A stretch of 64,000 nucleotides of DNA. Origin: Haemonchus contortus (lineage: Eukaryota; Nematoda; Chromadorea; Rhabditida; Trichostrongylidae). How positions within the stretch are numbered: position 1 is the first letter of the stretch; each line of letters starts with the position of its first letter. The notes under the pieces are model-generated. The model was not told the origin of the DNA. It searched no databases and saw only the letters and a list, made by a program, of their open reading frames with translations. This document shows positions 63,091 to 64,000 of the stretch, piece by piece. The stretch spans positions 23,510,802-23,574,801 of the forward strand of contig LS997562.1 in assembly GCA_000469685.2 (NCBI GenBank). The letters run 5' to 3'. Position numbers and translations under genes: made by a program.

Positions 63091-63297
63091 ATTTAAAGGC
63101 TTCTTCAGTGTTGATGCCTTGCCGAAGCATCTTTTAAATGAGCAACTGCACTTCATTACGATTCACACGAGAAGATGCATGACAATAGTGTTTTGACGGA
63201 CATTTCTGTGGAGTGTTTCGTCCCCAAACGGATGTGATCACACCAGCAACATCGATGATAGCGCTTTTCGATTTGGTAGGAGAAACAACTAAACTCG

Positions 63298-63426
63298 TAT
63301 AAAAGGCCAGATCGCTGACTGGCCTCCATTCGCTAAGCGGAAATCAACATGTTCTTCTACTTTGCTTGTGCCCTTTTACTGCTCAGAACCTTCCCAATAA
63401 AGGCCACTTTGTTGTATTACAAATGG
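63298..63426 (+). pseudogene. ShKT peptide locus G, exon 1 only
   Basis: TATAAAAG at 63298-63305, ATG at 63349, exon 1 63349-63426 (78 nt, signal peptide plus a short aromatic end), donor GTACGTT. The intron is interrupted by a MITE (63547-63758) and then by a mariner end at 63848. No exon 2 is present in the window; it could lie beyond the mariner. Closest relative is locus F. Confidence 0.6.
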
Positions 63427-63546
63427 GTACGTTATCACGTTGGTAAATACTAGTACAGTCAATTTAAGCACAGACTGGAACTACTTCCATGTTCGGTCTT
63501 CTTGGAACCTGGGCAGTTTACATAACGTTTATACTGTTTTGCTGTA

Positions 63547-63758
63547 CAGGTTTGTTATGGCTGAACCGCTTAATTGGTCGACGTTTCGATTGAATCGTCG
63601 TCTTCAGACCCTGAGTCGTTGCAACTAGCCTAGCGCGTTTGGGCGCTTGGGTGGTCGGGTAAGTCACAGATCAGGAGCTTCGAACTATTTTCAGGTCTTG
63701 AAGACGACGATTCAGTCGAAACGTTGACCAATAAAGCGGTTCAGCCATAACAAACCTG
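63547..63758. mobile_element. Palindromic Tc1/mariner-type MITE
   Basis: The ends CAGGTTTGTTATGGCTGAAC and its inverse have at least 65-bp TIRs, flanked by TA on both sides. Length 212 bp, so nearly the whole element is TIR. It lies in the intron of ShKT locus G. Confidence 0.8.
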
Positions 63759-63847
63759 TACGGCAAAGCAGATTAAACATACTGGAACGTAACAATCTTC
63801 CAGTCAGGAGGAGGAATTGCACTGTCTTTATGATTTCAGTTTTATTA

Positions 63848-64000
63848 TTAGGTGTGTGCATTAATTTCCGCCGCCGAATTCCAAGGGCCGTTGCGCGAAC
63901 CACTTTAGAGGTTTAACGGTGAAACCTGTCATATTCTTTAATGTAGGGTATTGGCTACCCACTTAAGGGCAGACAGATCAGTTTTGCCCCAAACTGTTGC
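63848..64000 (+). mobile_element. Mariner element, left end, runs off window
   Basis: TTAGGTGTGTGCATTAATTT after a TA is a typical mariner terminus. The element continues past the window edge and has cut the intron of ShKT locus G shortly before where exon 2 is expected. Confidence 0.55.

Overview
The window looks like nuclear DNA of a parasitic strongylid nematode, most likely hookworm-like. Genes are split into short exons with GT/AG introns ending in TTTCAG. The gene families are typical of such worms: small secreted ShKT-domain peptides, an SXP/RAL-2 (DUF148) secreted protein, a nematode-type pepsin-like aspartic protease and an Ikaros/hunchback-like zinc-finger factor. More than half of the sequence is transposon or duplicated DNA. 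Species assignment is inference.

Layout. 0.3-4.5 kb (minus): a complete six-exon SXP/RAL-2-type secreted protein gene whose splice phases all agree. 7.8-9.0 kb (minus): the last two exons of an Ikaros-type zinc-finger gene. 9-15.6 kb: no gene I can defend, only weak exon candidates and hairpins. 15.6-17.5 kb: first ShKT gene, with stacked transposons in its intron. 18.0-19.6 kb: decayed Penelope-like retroelement. 19.9-27 kb: MITEs, a phlebovirus-G2-like envelope relic of a retroelement, part of a long-TIR element and a decayed CR1-like LINE. 27.6-44.1 kb: ShKT genes B, C, D, E, F on both strands, disrupted by nested Tc1-like elements (B intron), a 2-kb long-TIR element (E exon 1) and a 4-kb LINE (next to E exon 2). 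45.4-53.8 kb: a large palindrome with 3.7-kb arms, each carrying the same dead aspartic protease gene. 53.8-58.3 kb: a second inverted duplication directly abutting it, with ShKT genes H and I plus an LTR/gag fragment on each arm. 58.3-64 kb: SINEs, MITEs, ShKT gene J, another long-TIR element inserted in a SINE, and ShKT exon G cut by a mariner at the window edge.

The ten ShKT loci share one design: exon 1 (69 or 78 nt) encodes the signal peptide, a phase-0 intron follows, and exon 2 (129-132 nt) encodes one six-cysteine ShKT domain. Upstream they share a block with an E-box (CACCTG), a TATAAAAG box in most copies 51 bp before the ATG, and a GGCCAG/CTGGCC inverted repeat just after it. The cluster appears to have grown by repeated segmental and inverted duplication, and transposons have broken or rearranged at least four of the ten copies. 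The most unusual structures are the two abutting palindromes, the LINE flanked by a 232-bp direct repeat that duplicates an entire ShKT exon, and the long-TIR elements carrying tRNA-like sequence in both arms.
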